Source: Flavobacterium sp. N2270 (GTDB lineage Bacteria > Bacteroidota > Bacteroidia > Flavobacteriales > Flavobacteriaceae). From it: a stretch of DNA of 64,000 nt. The stretch lies in the NCBI RefSeq assembly GCF_025947225.1, contig NZ_CP110005.1:2604001-2668000 (forward strand), given 5' to 3'. Under the pieces are notes generated by a model. It was given only the letters and a program-made list of their open reading frames with translations. It was not told the origin of the DNA and searched no databases. The position numbers and the translations under genes were made by a program. Below, in pieces: positions 27,814 to 37,252 of the stretch. How positions within the stretch are numbered: position 1 is the stretch's first letter; the number at the start of each line of letters is the position of its first letter.

Positions 27814-29708
27814 TATTGTGCTTGTTTAATTGTATAATCAGTATCATAGTACATAATATAAATTCCTTCATTTACATTTTTACCTTCTTTAAAATTGTAA
27901 TTAAATGTATTTTCAACTTGTTCTGAAATATTATTCTTAGCAGAAGGTACAAATCCATCTTCTTGACAAATTCTTAAAATTGTATCAAAAGTTAAGTCAA
28001 ATCCTTTAGTTGCATATGCATTTGGATTTACATTATTTATTTTTTTATACTCTTTTTCAAATATTCTACCCGCATCTGTATCAACTTCTTTTTTATAAGA
28101 GGGGAATAACATATTTAGTTCGGTTAAGTTTGTCATTGGAATTCCTTCAAAATCCAAAGTATCATATAGCTCTAAAACCACTAATTGAACATCAAATTCT
28201 TCTTTAAATTTCATTAAAGCCTTAGTGGCATATAAGGTTAATTCTTTACTTTCTGTTTCTAAGATTACAAAATTCTTTTGTTCTTTAACTAATTGAGATT
28301 TTAAACTTTCTGTATTTAAAATTCCTTTTTCATTAAAATCAGCATATTTAACATTTGGGTGTTTTTTTAGAAGATAATCTTTTGTTGATGTCTTTTTACC
28401 TCCTATAACAGCTACTACATTACCCGATTTATTGTTAAAGTATTCAAAAGTTTTATCTATTAAGCTTTCCTTTGAAGGAATTGAATAGTATAAATTTTCC
28501 AAAGGCAAGCCTATTTCTTTTGAAAGCGGAGAAATAACTGGCGTTTTATATTTAGATAAAAGTTGTGCCGTATTTTCAACATGTGAATACATAAATGGAC
28601 CAATTACTGCATCTACTTTTGAAAAATCATTTTTTGCAATTAATTGTGCAACGTTTGAAGAACTTCTTGAACTTTCAACGTCTAATATTTTTATATGAAC
28701 TGGCAATCCTAAAACTTTAGCAGAATCAATAGCCATCATAGCACCAGAATAAAAATCTAGAGTTAAGTTTAAAAACTTATTGTCTTTTAAGTAATCTTTT
28801 TTAGTTTTTAAGGAGTCGGATTCAATTTTATTAACATTAAAAGGCAACAATAAAACTAAGTTTCTTTTTCTATCTTTTTTTACCGTGGCAAACAAGTCAA
28901 CTTTTTGTTTATTGATCACACTTTTCACAGGAACTTTTAAAACCATTCCTTCTTTTAAAGATAATTTAATTTCAGGATTTAACCTTATTAATTCTTCTTG
29001 AGAAATATTTAATTTTTTAGAAAGACTGTATAAAGTTTCTTCAGGTTGCACAACATAAAACTCAGTCGTAGGTAAAGGTTTAAACTCAACATTTTCGTTA
29101 ACATTTTCTTCTTTAATTTTTAAAATTTGGCCTACTTCTAAACCTTCAACAATTTGAGGGTTTAATCGTTCTAATTCTTCAATAGAAATATTATACTTTT
29201 TTGAAATTCCAAATTTAGTCTCTTGCATTTTTACCACATGAGAAGAAACAGTTGAAGTTGTTTTGATTTCCTTAACTTCAACATAACCAGAGTTAGATGG
29301 AGCATATTTTACAGAAACTATAATTTCTTGACCAACTTTTAAACCTTCTTTTAATTCTGCTTCATTCCATTCTTTTAAATCTGCAACAGACACTTCATAC
29401 ATTTTTGCAATGCTATAAAGTGTTTCTTTTGGTAAAACTTTATGTCTTTTTGAAGAGTCCGTTCTAACTGAATTATTTTGAGATTCGTTAGTTTTACTAG
29501 GAATTAATAATGTTGTATTTTCCTGAATTCCATTTTTAGCATCTGGATTCAACCTATAAATATCAAAAGGTGTAATTTGATATTGTTTTGCAATTTGGTA
29601 AACTGTTTCACCTTTAGCAACAACATGCTTTTGCACACCATCTTGACTTGTTTGAGCCACACATGATGAAAAAAGAAAGACACAAAAAACAACTTTTAAT
29701 AATTTCAT
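27813..29708 (-). CDS. Multi-LysM lipoprotein with type 1 periplasmic-binding-like domain
   Basis: A 631-residue envelope protein. A signal sequence ending in FSSC suggests a lipoprotein. Four LysM peptidoglycan-binding modules follow (about 27-70, 87-132, 155-200 and 216-260), each of the form V-x-x-x-ET-x-Y-x-I-A/S-K-x-Y and ending with a proline- or lysine-rich strand. The rest (about 280-630) resembles a type 1 periplasmic-binding fold, as in LivK or LpoA-like proteins: VIGPFMYSHVENTAQLLSK, TPVISPLSKE, NVVAVIGGKK. This architecture is recurrent in Bacteroidota. A role in wall synthesis or sensing is likely; the ligand is unknown. Confidence 0.85.
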   Translation of the reverse strand: MKLLKVVFCVFLFSSCVAQTSQDGVQKHVVAKGETVYQIAKQYQITPFDIYRLNPDAKNGIQENTTLLIPSKTNESQNNSVRTDSSKRHKVLPKETLYSIAKMYEVSVADLKEWNEAELKEGLKVGQEIIVSVKYAPSNSGYVEVKEIKTTSTVSSHVVKMQETKFGISKKYNISIEELERLNPQIVEGLEVGQILKIKEENVNENVEFKPLPTTEFYVVQPEETLYSLSKKLNISQEELIRLNPEIKLSLKEGMVLKVPVKSVINKQKVDLFATVKKDRKRNLVLLLPFNVNKIESDSLKTKKDYLKDNKFLNLTLDFYSGAMMAIDSAKVLGLPVHIKILDVESSRSSSNVAQLIAKNDFSKVDAVIGPFMYSHVENTAQLLSKYKTPVISPLSKEIGLPLENLYYSIPSKESLIDKTFEYFNNKSGNVVAVIGGKKTSTKDYLLKKHPNVKYADFNEKGILNTESLKSQLVKEQKNFVILETESKELTLYATKALMKFKEEFDVQLVVLELYDTLDFEGIPMTNLTELNMLFPSYKKEVDTDAGRIFEKEYKKINNVNPNAYATKGFDLTFDTILRICQEDGFVPSAKNNISEQVENTFNYNFKEGKNVNEGIYIMYYDTDYTIKQAQ

Positions 29709-29813
29709 ATTCTGATGTATATTTTATTTATTCGATAAGTCAACTACAATATCAATACCAATTTAAACTTTAAAAGTTAAAAAATGAAATTTATTTTATA
29801 ATTAGCCTATTTT

Positions 29814-31343
29814 TTATTCCCATTCAATAGTTGCAGGTGGTTTTGAACTAATATCATAAACTACTCTATTTACACCTTTAACTTTATTAATTATATTATT
29901 TGAAACTTTCTGTAAAAACTCATAAGGTAAATGTACCCAATCAGCCGTCATACCATCTGTAGATTCAACAGCTCTTAAAGCAACTACTTTTTCATACGTA
30001 CGCTCATCTCCCATTACACCAACGCTATTTACAGGCAATAATATTGCTCCTGCTTGCCAAACTGAATCGTATAATCCATGTTCTTTTAATCCGTTAATAA
30101 AAATGGCATCAACTTCTTGTAGTATAGACACCTTTTCTTTTGTAATGTCACCTAAAATACGAATCGCTAAACCTGGTCCTGGAAAAGGATGACGACCTAA
30201 TAATTCTGGATCAATTCCTAAAGAAGCTCCTACTCTACGCACTTCATCTTTAAACAACATACGCAAAGGTTCTACCACTTTTAATTTCATAAAATCGGGT
30301 AAACCACCCACATTATGATGTGATTTTATTGTTGCAGAAGGACCGCCAGTCGCTGAAACAGATTCGATAACATCTGGATAAATAGTTCCTTGTGCTAAGA
30401 ATTTTACATCGGTAAGTAAATGTGCTTCATTATCAAAAACTTCAATAAAAGCATTCCCTATTGCTTTTCGTTTTGCTTCTGGATCATCTAAACCTGCCAA
30501 TGCATCGTAAAACTTCTCAGAAGCATCAACACCCTTTACATTCAATCCCATTCCTTTGTATTGATCTAATACACTTTGGAATTCATTCTTACGAAGTAAA
30601 CCGTTGTTTACGAAAATACAATATAAATTAGCACCAATAGCTTTGTTTAATAAAACAGCTGCTACGGTAGAATCTACTCCGCCAGACAAACCTAAAACCA
30701 CTTTATCGTTACCAATTTTAGATTTCATATCTGCTACAATCTCTTCAACAACTGCATTAGGTGTAAACGTTTGAGCTACACCTGCAATTTTGACCAAGAA
30801 ATTTTCTAACATTTGTTTCCCATCTGTAGAATGGTACACTTCTGGGTGAAATTGAATAGCATAAGTTTGTTCTCCTTCAATTTTATAAGCTGCATTTTCC
30901 ACATCCTTAGTACTTGCAATTCTAACACCATTAGTTGGTAATTTTTTAATAGAATCTGAATGCGACATCCAAACCTGACTGTTTGCACCAACTCCTTCTA
31001 AAAACACTTCATTATCATCGATAAAAGAAAGGTTTGCTCTACCGTATTCTCTAGTGTTTGAAGCAGCAACTTCACCACCAGAAAAATGTGCTAAATATTG
31101 TGCGCCATAACAAACTGCTAATAAAGGTTTTTTTCCTCTAATTTGCGATAAATCTGGATGCAAAGCCTCTTCAGAACGAACGGAACAAGGACTTCCTCCT
31201 AAAATTACTGCTTTATATGATGATAAATCTGCAGGGATTTTATCGAATGGGAAAATTTCGCAAAAAATATTCAATTCTCTTACTCTACGAGCAATTAATT
31301 GTGTGTATTGTGAACCAAAATCTAAAATTAGTACGTTATCCAT
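29814..31343 (-). CDS. guaA: GMP synthase (glutamine-hydrolysing)
   Basis: Converts XMP to GMP with glutamine and ATP. The start [20 protein letters not shown] is the family opening and gives 509 residues. The frame continues upstream through ten Asn codons made by an (AAC)10 repeat, which is leader sequence. Domains: class I amidotransferase with the cysteine in [11 protein letters not shown] and [12 protein letters not shown]-pyrophosphatase with [15 protein letters not shown] near residue 220; C-terminal dimerisation domain ending [17 protein letters not shown]. It lies 46 bases downstream of the purM-like gene on the same strand, so the two purine genes may form an operon. Confidence 0.97.
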   Translation of the reverse strand: MDNVLILDFGSQYTQLIARRVRELNIFCEIFPFDKIPADLSSYKAVILGGSPCSVRSEEALHPDLSQIRGKKPLLAVCYGAQYLAHFSGGEVAASNTREYGRANLSFIDDNEVFLEGVGANSQVWMSHSDSIKKLPTNGVRIASTKDVENAAYKIEGEQTYAIQFHPEVYHSTDGKQMLENFLVKIAGVAQTFTPNAVVEEIVADMKSKIGNDKVVLGLSGGVDSTVAAVLLNKAIGANLYCIFVNNGLLRKNEFQSVLDQYKGMGLNVKGVDASEKFYDALAGLDDPEAKRKAIGNAFIEVFDNEAHLLTDVKFLAQGTIYPDVIESVSATGGPSATIKSHHNVGGLPDFMKLKVVEPLRMLFKDEVRRVGASLGIDPELLGRHPFPGPGLAIRILGDITKEKVSILQEVDAIFINGLKEHGLYDSVWQAGAILLPVNSVGVMGDERTYEKVVALRAVESTDGMTADWVHLPYEFLQKVSNNIINKVKGVNRVVYDISSKPPATIEWE

Positions 31344-31351
31344 TATAGTTG

Positions 31352-31384
<33 letters not shown>

Positions 31385-31389
31385 GTTTT

Positions 31390-32568
31390 TTAATATTCAA
31401 ATGTTCCGTATTCAGATTTTATTGTTAATTTCTTCTTATCTGAAGTTTCTACTCTTCCTACAATTTGCGCTTCAATATTAAATGAATTTGAAATTGTGAT
31501 AATATCTTGAGCTACTTCAGCAGGAACATATATTTCCATTCGGTGACCGCAATTGAAAACTTGGTACATTTCTTTCCAATCGGTTTTTGATTGTTTTTGT
31601 ATCAATTTAAATAAAGGTGGAACCGGAAATAAATTATCTTTTATAACATGAACATTATCTACAAAGTGAAGAATTTTTGTTTGTGCTCCACCGCTACAGT
31701 GAACCATTCCATGTATATCTTTTGAATTGTATTTTTCTAAAATCTTTTTGATTACTGGCGCATAAGTTCTCGTAGGAGAAAGCACTAATTTACCAGCATC
31801 TATTGGGCTATTTTTAACTGAATCTGTTAATTTAGTTTGACCAGAATACACTAATTCACTTGGAACTGAAGCATCGAAACTTTCAGGGTATTTATCCGCT
31901 AAATATTTTGAAAAAACATCATGACGAGCAGAAGTTAATCCGTTACTTCCCATTCCACCGTTGTATTCTTTTTCGTAAGTAGCTTGACCAAAAGAGGCTA
32001 AACCTACAATTACATCTCCAGGTTGAATATTTGCATTATCTATAACGTTTGCACGTTTGATTCTTGCTGTAACAGTTGAATCTACGATAATTGTTCGAAC
32101 TAAATCACCAACATCAGCAGTTTCTCCTCCAGTTGAATGAATGGTTACACCAAACTCTTTTAAGTCGGAAATTAATTCTTCTGTTCCGTTGATGATTGCA
32201 GAAAGAACCTCAGCAGGAATTACACTTTTATTTCTACCAATTGTCGAAGAAAGTAAAATATTATCGGTTGCGCCCACACATAATAAATCGTCAATATTCA
32301 TTATTAATGCATCTTGAGCAATACCTTTCCAAACAGACAAATCACCCGTTTCTTTCCAATACATATAAGCCAATGAGGATTTTGTACCCGCACCGTCTGC
32401 ATGCATTATTATGCAATACTCTTCATCATTTGTTAAATAATCGGGGATAATTTTACAAAATGCCTTAGGAAACAATCCTTTGTCGATGTTTTTAATAGCA
32501 TTATGAACGTCTTCTTTGGAAGCAGAAACTCCTCTTAAATTGTAGCGTTTGCTCGTTTCAGAACTCAT
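31390..32568 (-). CDS. purM: AIR synthase-related protein (PurM-like)
   Basis: Phosphoribosylformylglycinamidine cyclo-ligase family, 392 residues: FGAM + ATP to AIR in purine synthesis. The N-terminal nucleotide-binding half shows [15 protein letters not shown] near residue 54, [12 protein letters not shown] near 91 and [13 protein letters not shown] near 144; the C-terminal half has [13 protein letters not shown] near 285 and [12 protein letters not shown] near 339. It is longer and more divergent than the enterobacterial PurM (about 345 residues), as in other Bacteroidota, where it is often annotated only as AIR-synthase-related. The neighbour guaA supports a role in purine synthesis. Confidence 0.85.
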   Translation of the reverse strand: MSSETSKRYNLRGVSASKEDVHNAIKNIDKGLFPKAFCKIIPDYLTNDEEYCIIMHADGAGTKSSLAYMYWKETGDLSVWKGIAQDALIMNIDDLLCVGATDNILLSSTIGRNKSVIPAEVLSAIINGTEELISDLKEFGVTIHSTGGETADVGDLVRTIIVDSTVTARIKRANVIDNANIQPGDVIVGLASFGQATYEKEYNGGMGSNGLTSARHDVFSKYLADKYPESFDASVPSELVYSGQTKLTDSVKNSPIDAGKLVLSPTRTYAPVIKKILEKYNSKDIHGMVHCSGGAQTKILHFVDNVHVIKDNLFPVPPLFKLIQKQSKTDWKEMYQVFNCGHRMEIYVPAEVAQDIITISNSFNIEAQIVGRVETSDKKKLTIKSEYGTFEY

Positions 32569-32594
32569 TTTTTAGTGTGTGTTGTGTTGTGGCG

Positions 32595-32602
32595 CAAAGA
32601 TA
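32595..32602 (-). promoter_or_regulatory. -7 promoter box of the purM-like gene
   Basis: TATCTTTG on the minus strand, perfect match 26 bases before the ATG; the leader is CACAACACAACACACAC-like, without a Shine-Dalgarno sequence. Confidence 0.55.
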
Positions 32603-32643
32603 GTCCTAAAATTTAGAATTCTGAAATTAGAATTTAGAAAATC

Positions 32644-33084
32644 TTAAATTTTAATTCTAAAAATTTGATTTTCTTCAGTAAATGTATAAAATGGAATATT
32701 TACATTTATAATTCTCTTTTGAGTATAACATTCCGTATTTAATGTTTCCACATCATACTGTATTTCAATAGTTTCATCATCAGCAATATTTAAATAAATT
32801 TTATTGTCTAATTCTACATTGGTTTTAGGAAAGATTTGAATTAAATTCAAACTATCTCGAGTAATCAAAACAAAATCAACCTCTGTATCATCAAATTCTG
32901 TTACCGAAATATCACCTACAGTATACGTTTCATTTGTAAATACATTTTCATCTGTATCTTCATCCAAAACTTCTATAAATACCGATGCTTGTGGCGGAAT
33001 AACATTTTCAGAACAATTTTCTTTAGTGCAACTTAATGTTATCACGGTCAATAAAAACAAAAATATTATTGAATACTTTTTCAT
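32644..33084 (-). CDS. Lipoprotein of unknown function
   Basis: A 146-residue protein with a lipoprotein signal (MKKYSIIFLFLLTVITLSC, lipobox LSC). The mature part is acidic and of beta-strand character (DEDTDENVF, DDTEVDFVL) with two further cysteine sites, including ECYTQKR. It follows the OmpA-family gene by 10 bases on the same strand and is presumably co-transcribed. I do not recognise a characterised family; an envelope partner of the OmpA protein is possible. Confidence 0.72.
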   Translation of the reverse strand: MKKYSIIFLFLLTVITLSCTKENCSENVIPPQASVFIEVLDEDTDENVFTNETYTVGDISVTEFDDTEVDFVLITRDSLNLIQIFPKTNVELDNKIYLNIADDETIEIQYDVETLNTECYTQKRIINVNIPFYTFTEENQIFRIKI

Positions 33085-33094
33085 GTTTTCTCTA

Positions 33095-33904
33095 TTACTT
33101 ACTTAATATTTCAATCTCAACTCTTCTATTCGCAGCGGCTTGTTCTTCGTTTTCTTCAGGAATTGGATAAATTGGTCGTGTTGTACCAAAACCAGTTACA
33201 GTAATCCTGTGTTGTGGAATTCTTTGGTAAACCAACCATCTACGAACTTGCTTTGCTCGTTCTAAAGATAAGTTTCTTCCGTCTTTAGCTATACAACAAA
33301 TATGACCTTGAATTTGAATTTTTAAATTGGGGTTATTTTGCATTACGAATAACAAATCATATAAAGATCCGTTAGACTCTGGTGTAATTGCAAATGTATT
33401 TTGATAAAAATTAATATTTTTTAATGTAATTTTTGTACCCACTTTTGCTAGCGCCACTTTTTCTTCTAAAGTCGCGTCTTCTGGAATTACAACCTCTTCT
33501 TCAATTCCTAATATTTCATTTTCTCGAGCTAAATCTTTTTCTAAGATATAATAAATTGTAGCTCTTCGATTTTCTGATTGTATGTTTGACTGCTTGAAAT
33601 TTTCACCAACACTAATTGATTTATAATCTTCTCTTATAGTAACCTTTTCTTTTATTAAATTAAAAATAGATTGTACTCTCTTTAAAGCAAGAGTATCATT
33701 ATATCCAGTAGAACCGACTTCATCTGTATAACCATTAATTGCTACAATTTTTGAAGTTTTGTTTTCATTAATCCATTTATCTAACTTTAAACTTTCTGCT
33801 TTATTTAACTCAAATTTATTGGTCTCAAAATAAACAGAAAACTGTTCTTGAGAAAACATAGTTAAACCAAAAAAAAGTGCAGTATATAGAAAAAAGGTTT
33901 TCAT
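33095..33904 (-). CDS. Exported protein with two OmpA-like domains
   Basis: A 269-residue periplasmic protein with a signal peptide ending MFSQ. Two OmpA/MotB-type peptidoglycan-binding folds are in tandem. The first, about residues 22-115, has FSVYFETNKFELN, INGYTDEVGSTGYN and SENRRATIYY. The second, about 160-268, has INFYQNTFAIT, IQIQGHICC, LSLERAKQVRRWL, TVTGFGTTRP and ANRRVEIEIL. The usual catalytic-looking Asp in GHTD is replaced in the second by CC (GHICCI). No beta-barrel or lipobox. Probably anchors to peptidoglycan; a double OmpA fold without a membrane domain is less common. Confidence 0.85.
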   Translation of the reverse strand: MKTFFLYTALFFGLTMFSQEQFSVYFETNKFELNKAESLKLDKWINENKTSKIVAINGYTDEVGSTGYNDTLALKRVQSIFNLIKEKVTIREDYKSISVGENFKQSNIQSENRRATIYYILEKDLARENEILGIEEEVVIPEDATLEEKVALAKVGTKITLKNINFYQNTFAITPESNGSLYDLLFVMQNNPNLKIQIQGHICCIAKDGRNLSLERAKQVRRWLVYQRIPQHRITVTGFGTTRPIYPIPEENEEQAAANRRVEIEILSK

Positions 33905-33964
33905 TTTTAAGATTTTTTACGAAGTAACGATATTTATATTATATATAAAAGCATACCAAAGTAC

Positions 33965-33972
33965 CAAATATA
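33965..33972 (-). promoter_or_regulatory. -7 promoter box of the OmpA-family gene
   Basis: TATATTTG on the minus strand, perfect match; it begins within the T-tract of the glnN terminator. Confidence 0.55.
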
Positions 33973-33975
33973 AAA

Positions 33976-34009
33976 AAAACGTATTTGCTATAAACAACAA
34001 ATACGTTTT
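33976..34009 (-). terminator. Terminator of glnN
   Basis: A perfect 12-bp stem (AAAACGTATTTG and its complement) with a 10-base loop; on the minus strand it is followed by eight T that run straight into the next gene's promoter box. Confidence 0.85.
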
Positions 34010-34029
34010 AATATTATATATAAAATAGA

Positions 34030-36219
34030 TTATTTAGTAAATAATAACTCTCTGTATTTAGTTAGAGTCCACATTTCATCATCAACTAACAATTCTAATT
34101 TATCAGAATGATATCTAATTTCTTCAAAGAATGGTTTTACTTCATTACAATACGCAGCAGCTTGTTTTTCGGCATCAGTTAGTAAATTTGCTTTTTTACG
34201 AGCTTCAATCATTGCATCGATTTTAGAATTAATTCCTTCAATATGTCCAGAAATATCTTTAATCATCTTAATTTGCTCTTTTGCAATAACTTCAAAATCT
34301 TTACCAAAAATTTCTTTTAAACCTCTTACATTATCAATTAATGTATTTTGATATTTTATAGCAGTAGGAACTACATGATTACGAGCAATATCACCAAGAA
34401 CTCTTCCTTCAATTTGAATTTTCTTAGTATATTCTTCCAATTCAATTTCATAACGAGATTCAACTTCTATATGGTTCATTACTCCCATTTCTTCAAAAAG
34501 AGCAATTGCTTTTTTGGAAACTTTTGCCTTTAAAGCTTCAGGAGTAGTTTTATGATTACTTAAACCTCTTTTCTTAGCTTCTTTTTCCCAAGCTTCACTA
34601 TATCCATCTCCTTCAAATAGAATAGCTTTAGTTCCTTTAATATATTCTCTTAAAACATTAAAGATGGCATCATCCTTCTTCATGTCTTTCTTTTCTATTA
34701 AGGCATCAACCTCAGCTTTAAAGTCTTTCAACTGTTTTGCTACAATAGTATTTAAAGTAGTCATTGAAACTGCACAGTTTGCAGTAGAACCTACAGCTCT
34801 AAATTCAAATTTATTACCAGTAAACGCAAAAGGAGAAGTTCTGTTTCTATCCGTATTATCTAAAAGTAAATCTGGAATTTTACCAACAACATTCAACTTT
34901 AAATCTGTTTTTTCTTCAGGAGATAATTTTCCCTTTGAAACCCCTTCTAATTCTTCTAGTACTTTCGTTAATTGTTGACCAATAAACACTGAAATTATCG
35001 CTGGAGGTGCTTCATTTGCCCCTAAACGATGATCGTTACTTGCAGACGCAATAGAAGCTCTTACTAATTCTTCATTATCATGAACCGCTTTTATTGTATT
35101 GATGAAAAACGTTAAGAATTGTAAGTTACTCATAGGCGTTTTACCTGGACTTAATAGATTAATTCCAGTATCTGTAGCTAACGACCAGTTGTTGTGTTTA
35201 CCTGAACCATTTACTCCTTTAAAAGGTTTTTCATGAAATAAAACCTTAAAATCATGTCGTTCTGCAACTTTTTGCATTACATCCATTAATAAAGAGTTAT
35301 GGTCAACCGCTAAATTAGTTTCTTCAAAAATTGGAGCCAACTCAAATTGATTTGGCGCAACTTCATTGTGACGTGTTTTTACTGGAATACCTAATAACAT
35401 ACATTGATTTTCCAAATCTCTCATGTATTGTAAAACACGTGTTGGAATTGAACCAAAATAATGATCATCTAATTGTTGTCCTTTAGCAGAAGTATGACCC
35501 AATAATGTTCTACCAGTAGCCATTAAATCTGGACGAGAAGAAGCTAAAGCAGCATCAACTAAAAAATATTCTTGTTCCCAACCTAAAGTTGGTGTTATCT
35601 TTTTTACGTTTTTATCAAAATATTTTGCAACATCTGTCGCAGCAGCATCAATAGCAGTCAATGCTCTTAATAAAGGTGTTTTATTATCTAAAGCTTCACC
35701 AGTGTAAGAAACAAAAACCGTTGGAATACATAAAGTTGTTCCAAAAATAAATGCTGGAGATGTTGGATCCCAAGCTGTATAACCACGTGCTTCGAATGTA
35801 TTTCTAATTCCACCATTTGGGAAAGAAGAAGCATCTGGTTCTTGTTGAACTAACTGCGTTCCTCCAAATTTTTCTACAGGATCACTTCCATCCATAGAGG
35901 TTTCAAAGAAAGCATCATGCTTTTCTGCAGTAGTACCAGTTAACGGTTGAAACCAGTGTGTATAATGTGTAACATTTTTAGACAAAGCCCATTCTTTCAT
36001 TCCCATTGCAATATGCTCTGCAATTTTTCTGTCAATTTTAGTTCCATGCTGCACTGCGCTTTGAACTGCTTTATATGCTTCACCGGTTAAGAAAAGACGC
36101 ATTGCCTTATCATTAAAAACATTTGAACCAAAAATCTTAGACTTTCTGTCTAATTCTTCCACAATAACAGGTTTTCTACCTGATGCGCTTTGTAAAGCTT
36201 GAAATCTTAAAGTTGCCAT
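34030..36219 (-). CDS. glnN: Glutamine synthetase type III
   Basis: ATP-dependent assimilation of ammonium into glutamate. At 729 residues it is the large GSIII type typical of Bacteroidota. The start MATLRFQALQSA is preferred; 14 further codons upstream overlap the promoter box. Visible family blocks include GTTAEKHDAFF near residue 107, GWEQEYFLVD near 222, KTRHNEVAPNQFELAPIFE near 290, the ATP-side FKGVNGSGKHNNWS near 335, ASNDHRLGANEAPPAI near 400, and DRNRTSPFAFTGNKFEFRAVGS near 450. The C-terminal helical region contributes to the dodecamer. Monocistronic, with its own promoter and terminator. Confidence 0.96.
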   Translation of the reverse strand: MATLRFQALQSASGRKPVIVEELDRKSKIFGSNVFNDKAMRLFLTGEAYKAVQSAVQHGTKIDRKIAEHIAMGMKEWALSKNVTHYTHWFQPLTGTTAEKHDAFFETSMDGSDPVEKFGGTQLVQQEPDASSFPNGGIRNTFEARGYTAWDPTSPAFIFGTTLCIPTVFVSYTGEALDNKTPLLRALTAIDAAATDVAKYFDKNVKKITPTLGWEQEYFLVDAALASSRPDLMATGRTLLGHTSAKGQQLDDHYFGSIPTRVLQYMRDLENQCMLLGIPVKTRHNEVAPNQFELAPIFEETNLAVDHNSLLMDVMQKVAERHDFKVLFHEKPFKGVNGSGKHNNWSLATDTGINLLSPGKTPMSNLQFLTFFINTIKAVHDNEELVRASIASASNDHRLGANEAPPAIISVFIGQQLTKVLEELEGVSKGKLSPEEKTDLKLNVVGKIPDLLLDNTDRNRTSPFAFTGNKFEFRAVGSTANCAVSMTTLNTIVAKQLKDFKAEVDALIEKKDMKKDDAIFNVLREYIKGTKAILFEGDGYSEAWEKEAKKRGLSNHKTTPEALKAKVSKKAIALFEEMGVMNHIEVESRYEIELEEYTKKIQIEGRVLGDIARNHVVPTAIKYQNTLIDNVRGLKEIFGKDFEVIAKEQIKMIKDISGHIEGINSKIDAMIEARKKANLLTDAEKQAAAYCNEVKPFFEEIRYHSDKLELLVDDEMWTLTKYRELLFTK

Positions 36220-36258
36220 AAAATAAATTTTAGAATATTTAACCCCATTATTTTGATG

Positions 36259-36266
36259 CAAATATA
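36259..36266 (-). promoter_or_regulatory. -7 promoter box of glnN
   Basis: TATATTTG on the minus strand, perfect match 39 bases before the MATLRF start; decides that start over the upstream ATG. Confidence 0.6.
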
Positions 36267-36356
36267 CTTAAAATAATTAAATAAAATATTTTAACCCTGT
36301 TTTTTATAGGGGTAATATTAAAATTAAGTGTATTTAAATGATCTTTACCCATAAAA

Positions 36357-36380
36357 AAAGCTCAACGTTAGCTGAGCTTT
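36357..36380 (-). terminator. Terminator of the 173-residue lipoprotein gene
   Basis: An 8-bp stem AAAGCTCA/TGAGCTTT with an 8-base loop, then seven T on the minus strand, 18 bases after the stop. Confidence 0.8.
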
Positions 36381-36398
36381 ATATTTTACTTAATATTA

Positions 36399-36920
36399 TT
36401 ACATTTTAATTTTTGTAATTTTAGATTCATCTAAATTATAGTGTTCAACAACCGAATCATAATCGTTAAAATTAACTGCATCTGGGTTTTTATTTCCAAA
36501 ATATGCAGGAATAATCACAACTCTAAAAACTTGATCTAACTTATATGAATTTGATAATCCAGGTAAATCGTATCCAAACAAATTAACTTGAGCATCATAT
36601 CTTGTAAAGTCGTTATCGTAACCAAAATCTAAAGTACCATTATTAAAATAATATGTTTCAGGCATTGGTTTCCAAACATCTCCAGAAGAACCATAACTTG
36701 CTAAACGATACACTAAAACCATATCTGAAGAATAAATAGTATGTGGAAAGTTTAATACTACACTATATCCGCTGCCTGAATAAAAATCAACATTTGAATA
36801 TTCAAAAACTTCACTTATAGTATCGTAATCTACATTATCAGATACAACTACATCTTCTCTAACACAACTTTGTAACGTTATCATCCCAATAAGCGCTATC
36901 AATAAAGTAATTTTCCTCAT
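36399..36920 (-). CDS. Lipoprotein of unknown function
   Basis: A 173-residue protein with a lipoprotein signal peptide (MRKITLLIALIGMITLQSC). The mature part is rich in aromatic residues and Asp (SNVDFYSGSGYSVVLNFPH, YYFNNGTLDFGYDNDF) and predicted mostly beta. I do not recognise a named family, though lipoproteins with this pattern are common in Flavobacteriaceae. Monocistronic with its own terminator; the downstream neighbour glnN is a separate transcription unit. Confidence 0.72.
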   Translation of the reverse strand: MRKITLLIALIGMITLQSCVREDVVVSDNVDYDTISEVFEYSNVDFYSGSGYSVVLNFPHTIYSSDMVLVYRLASYGSSGDVWKPMPETYYFNNGTLDFGYDNDFTRYDAQVNLFGYDLPGLSNSYKLDQVFRVVIIPAYFGNKNPDAVNFNDYDSVVEHYNLDESKITKIKM

Positions 36921-36986
36921 AACTATATTTTTTTTAAGATTAATATAGCTTCAATAATTCAATAGTCATGCCAAAACATTTTTTCT

Positions 36987-36994
36987 TAAGTTTG
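36987..36994 (+). promoter_or_regulatory. -7 promoter box of the 47-residue basic protein gene
   Basis: TAAGTTTG, perfect match 23 bases before the ATG; divergent from the lipoprotein gene. Confidence 0.5.
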
Positions 36995-37017
36995 TAGTCT
37001 TTAAAAGAATTAAAAAA

Positions 37018-37161
37018 ATGGGAAGAAATAACGAACGAAACATAAAAAAGCATAACGATAAATTACACAAGGAACAAGATAAAGCCAAAGCTAAGAAGGT
37101 TGCTCGTGCTGAAAAATTAAAAGAAATTACCCGTAAATTTAACGAGAATAAAAAAACATAA
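37018..37161 (+). CDS. Small basic protein of 47 residues
   Basis: A very short gene between a promoter box and a terminator, both well formed, which together support expression. The protein starts MGRNNERNIKKHNDKLHKEQ and is lysine-rich throughout (about 15 Lys and 4 Arg), with a strongly helical heptad-like pattern and no hydrophobic segment. No domain is recognised. The composition fits a nucleic-acid- or ribosome-binding protein; that is inference. It may equally be a small regulatory RNA with a chance frame, but the codon pattern and exact fit between signals favour a protein. Confidence 0.6.
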   Translation: MGRNNERNIKKHNDKLHKEQDKAKAKKVARAEKLKEITRKFNENKKT

Positions 37162-37167
37162 AAACAA

Positions 37168-37193
37168 AAAACCTTTCATTTCTGAAAGGTTTT
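37168..37193 (+). terminator. Terminator of the 47-residue protein gene
   Basis: A perfect 11-bp stem (AAAACCTTTCA / TGAAAGGTTTT) with a TTTC loop, six bases after the stop; T-rich on both sides. Confidence 0.8.
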
Positions 37194-37252
37194 CTATTGC
37201 TTATTTAATAATCATTTGACAAGATGCTTCGTTCTTCGCATTGACAAACCGC

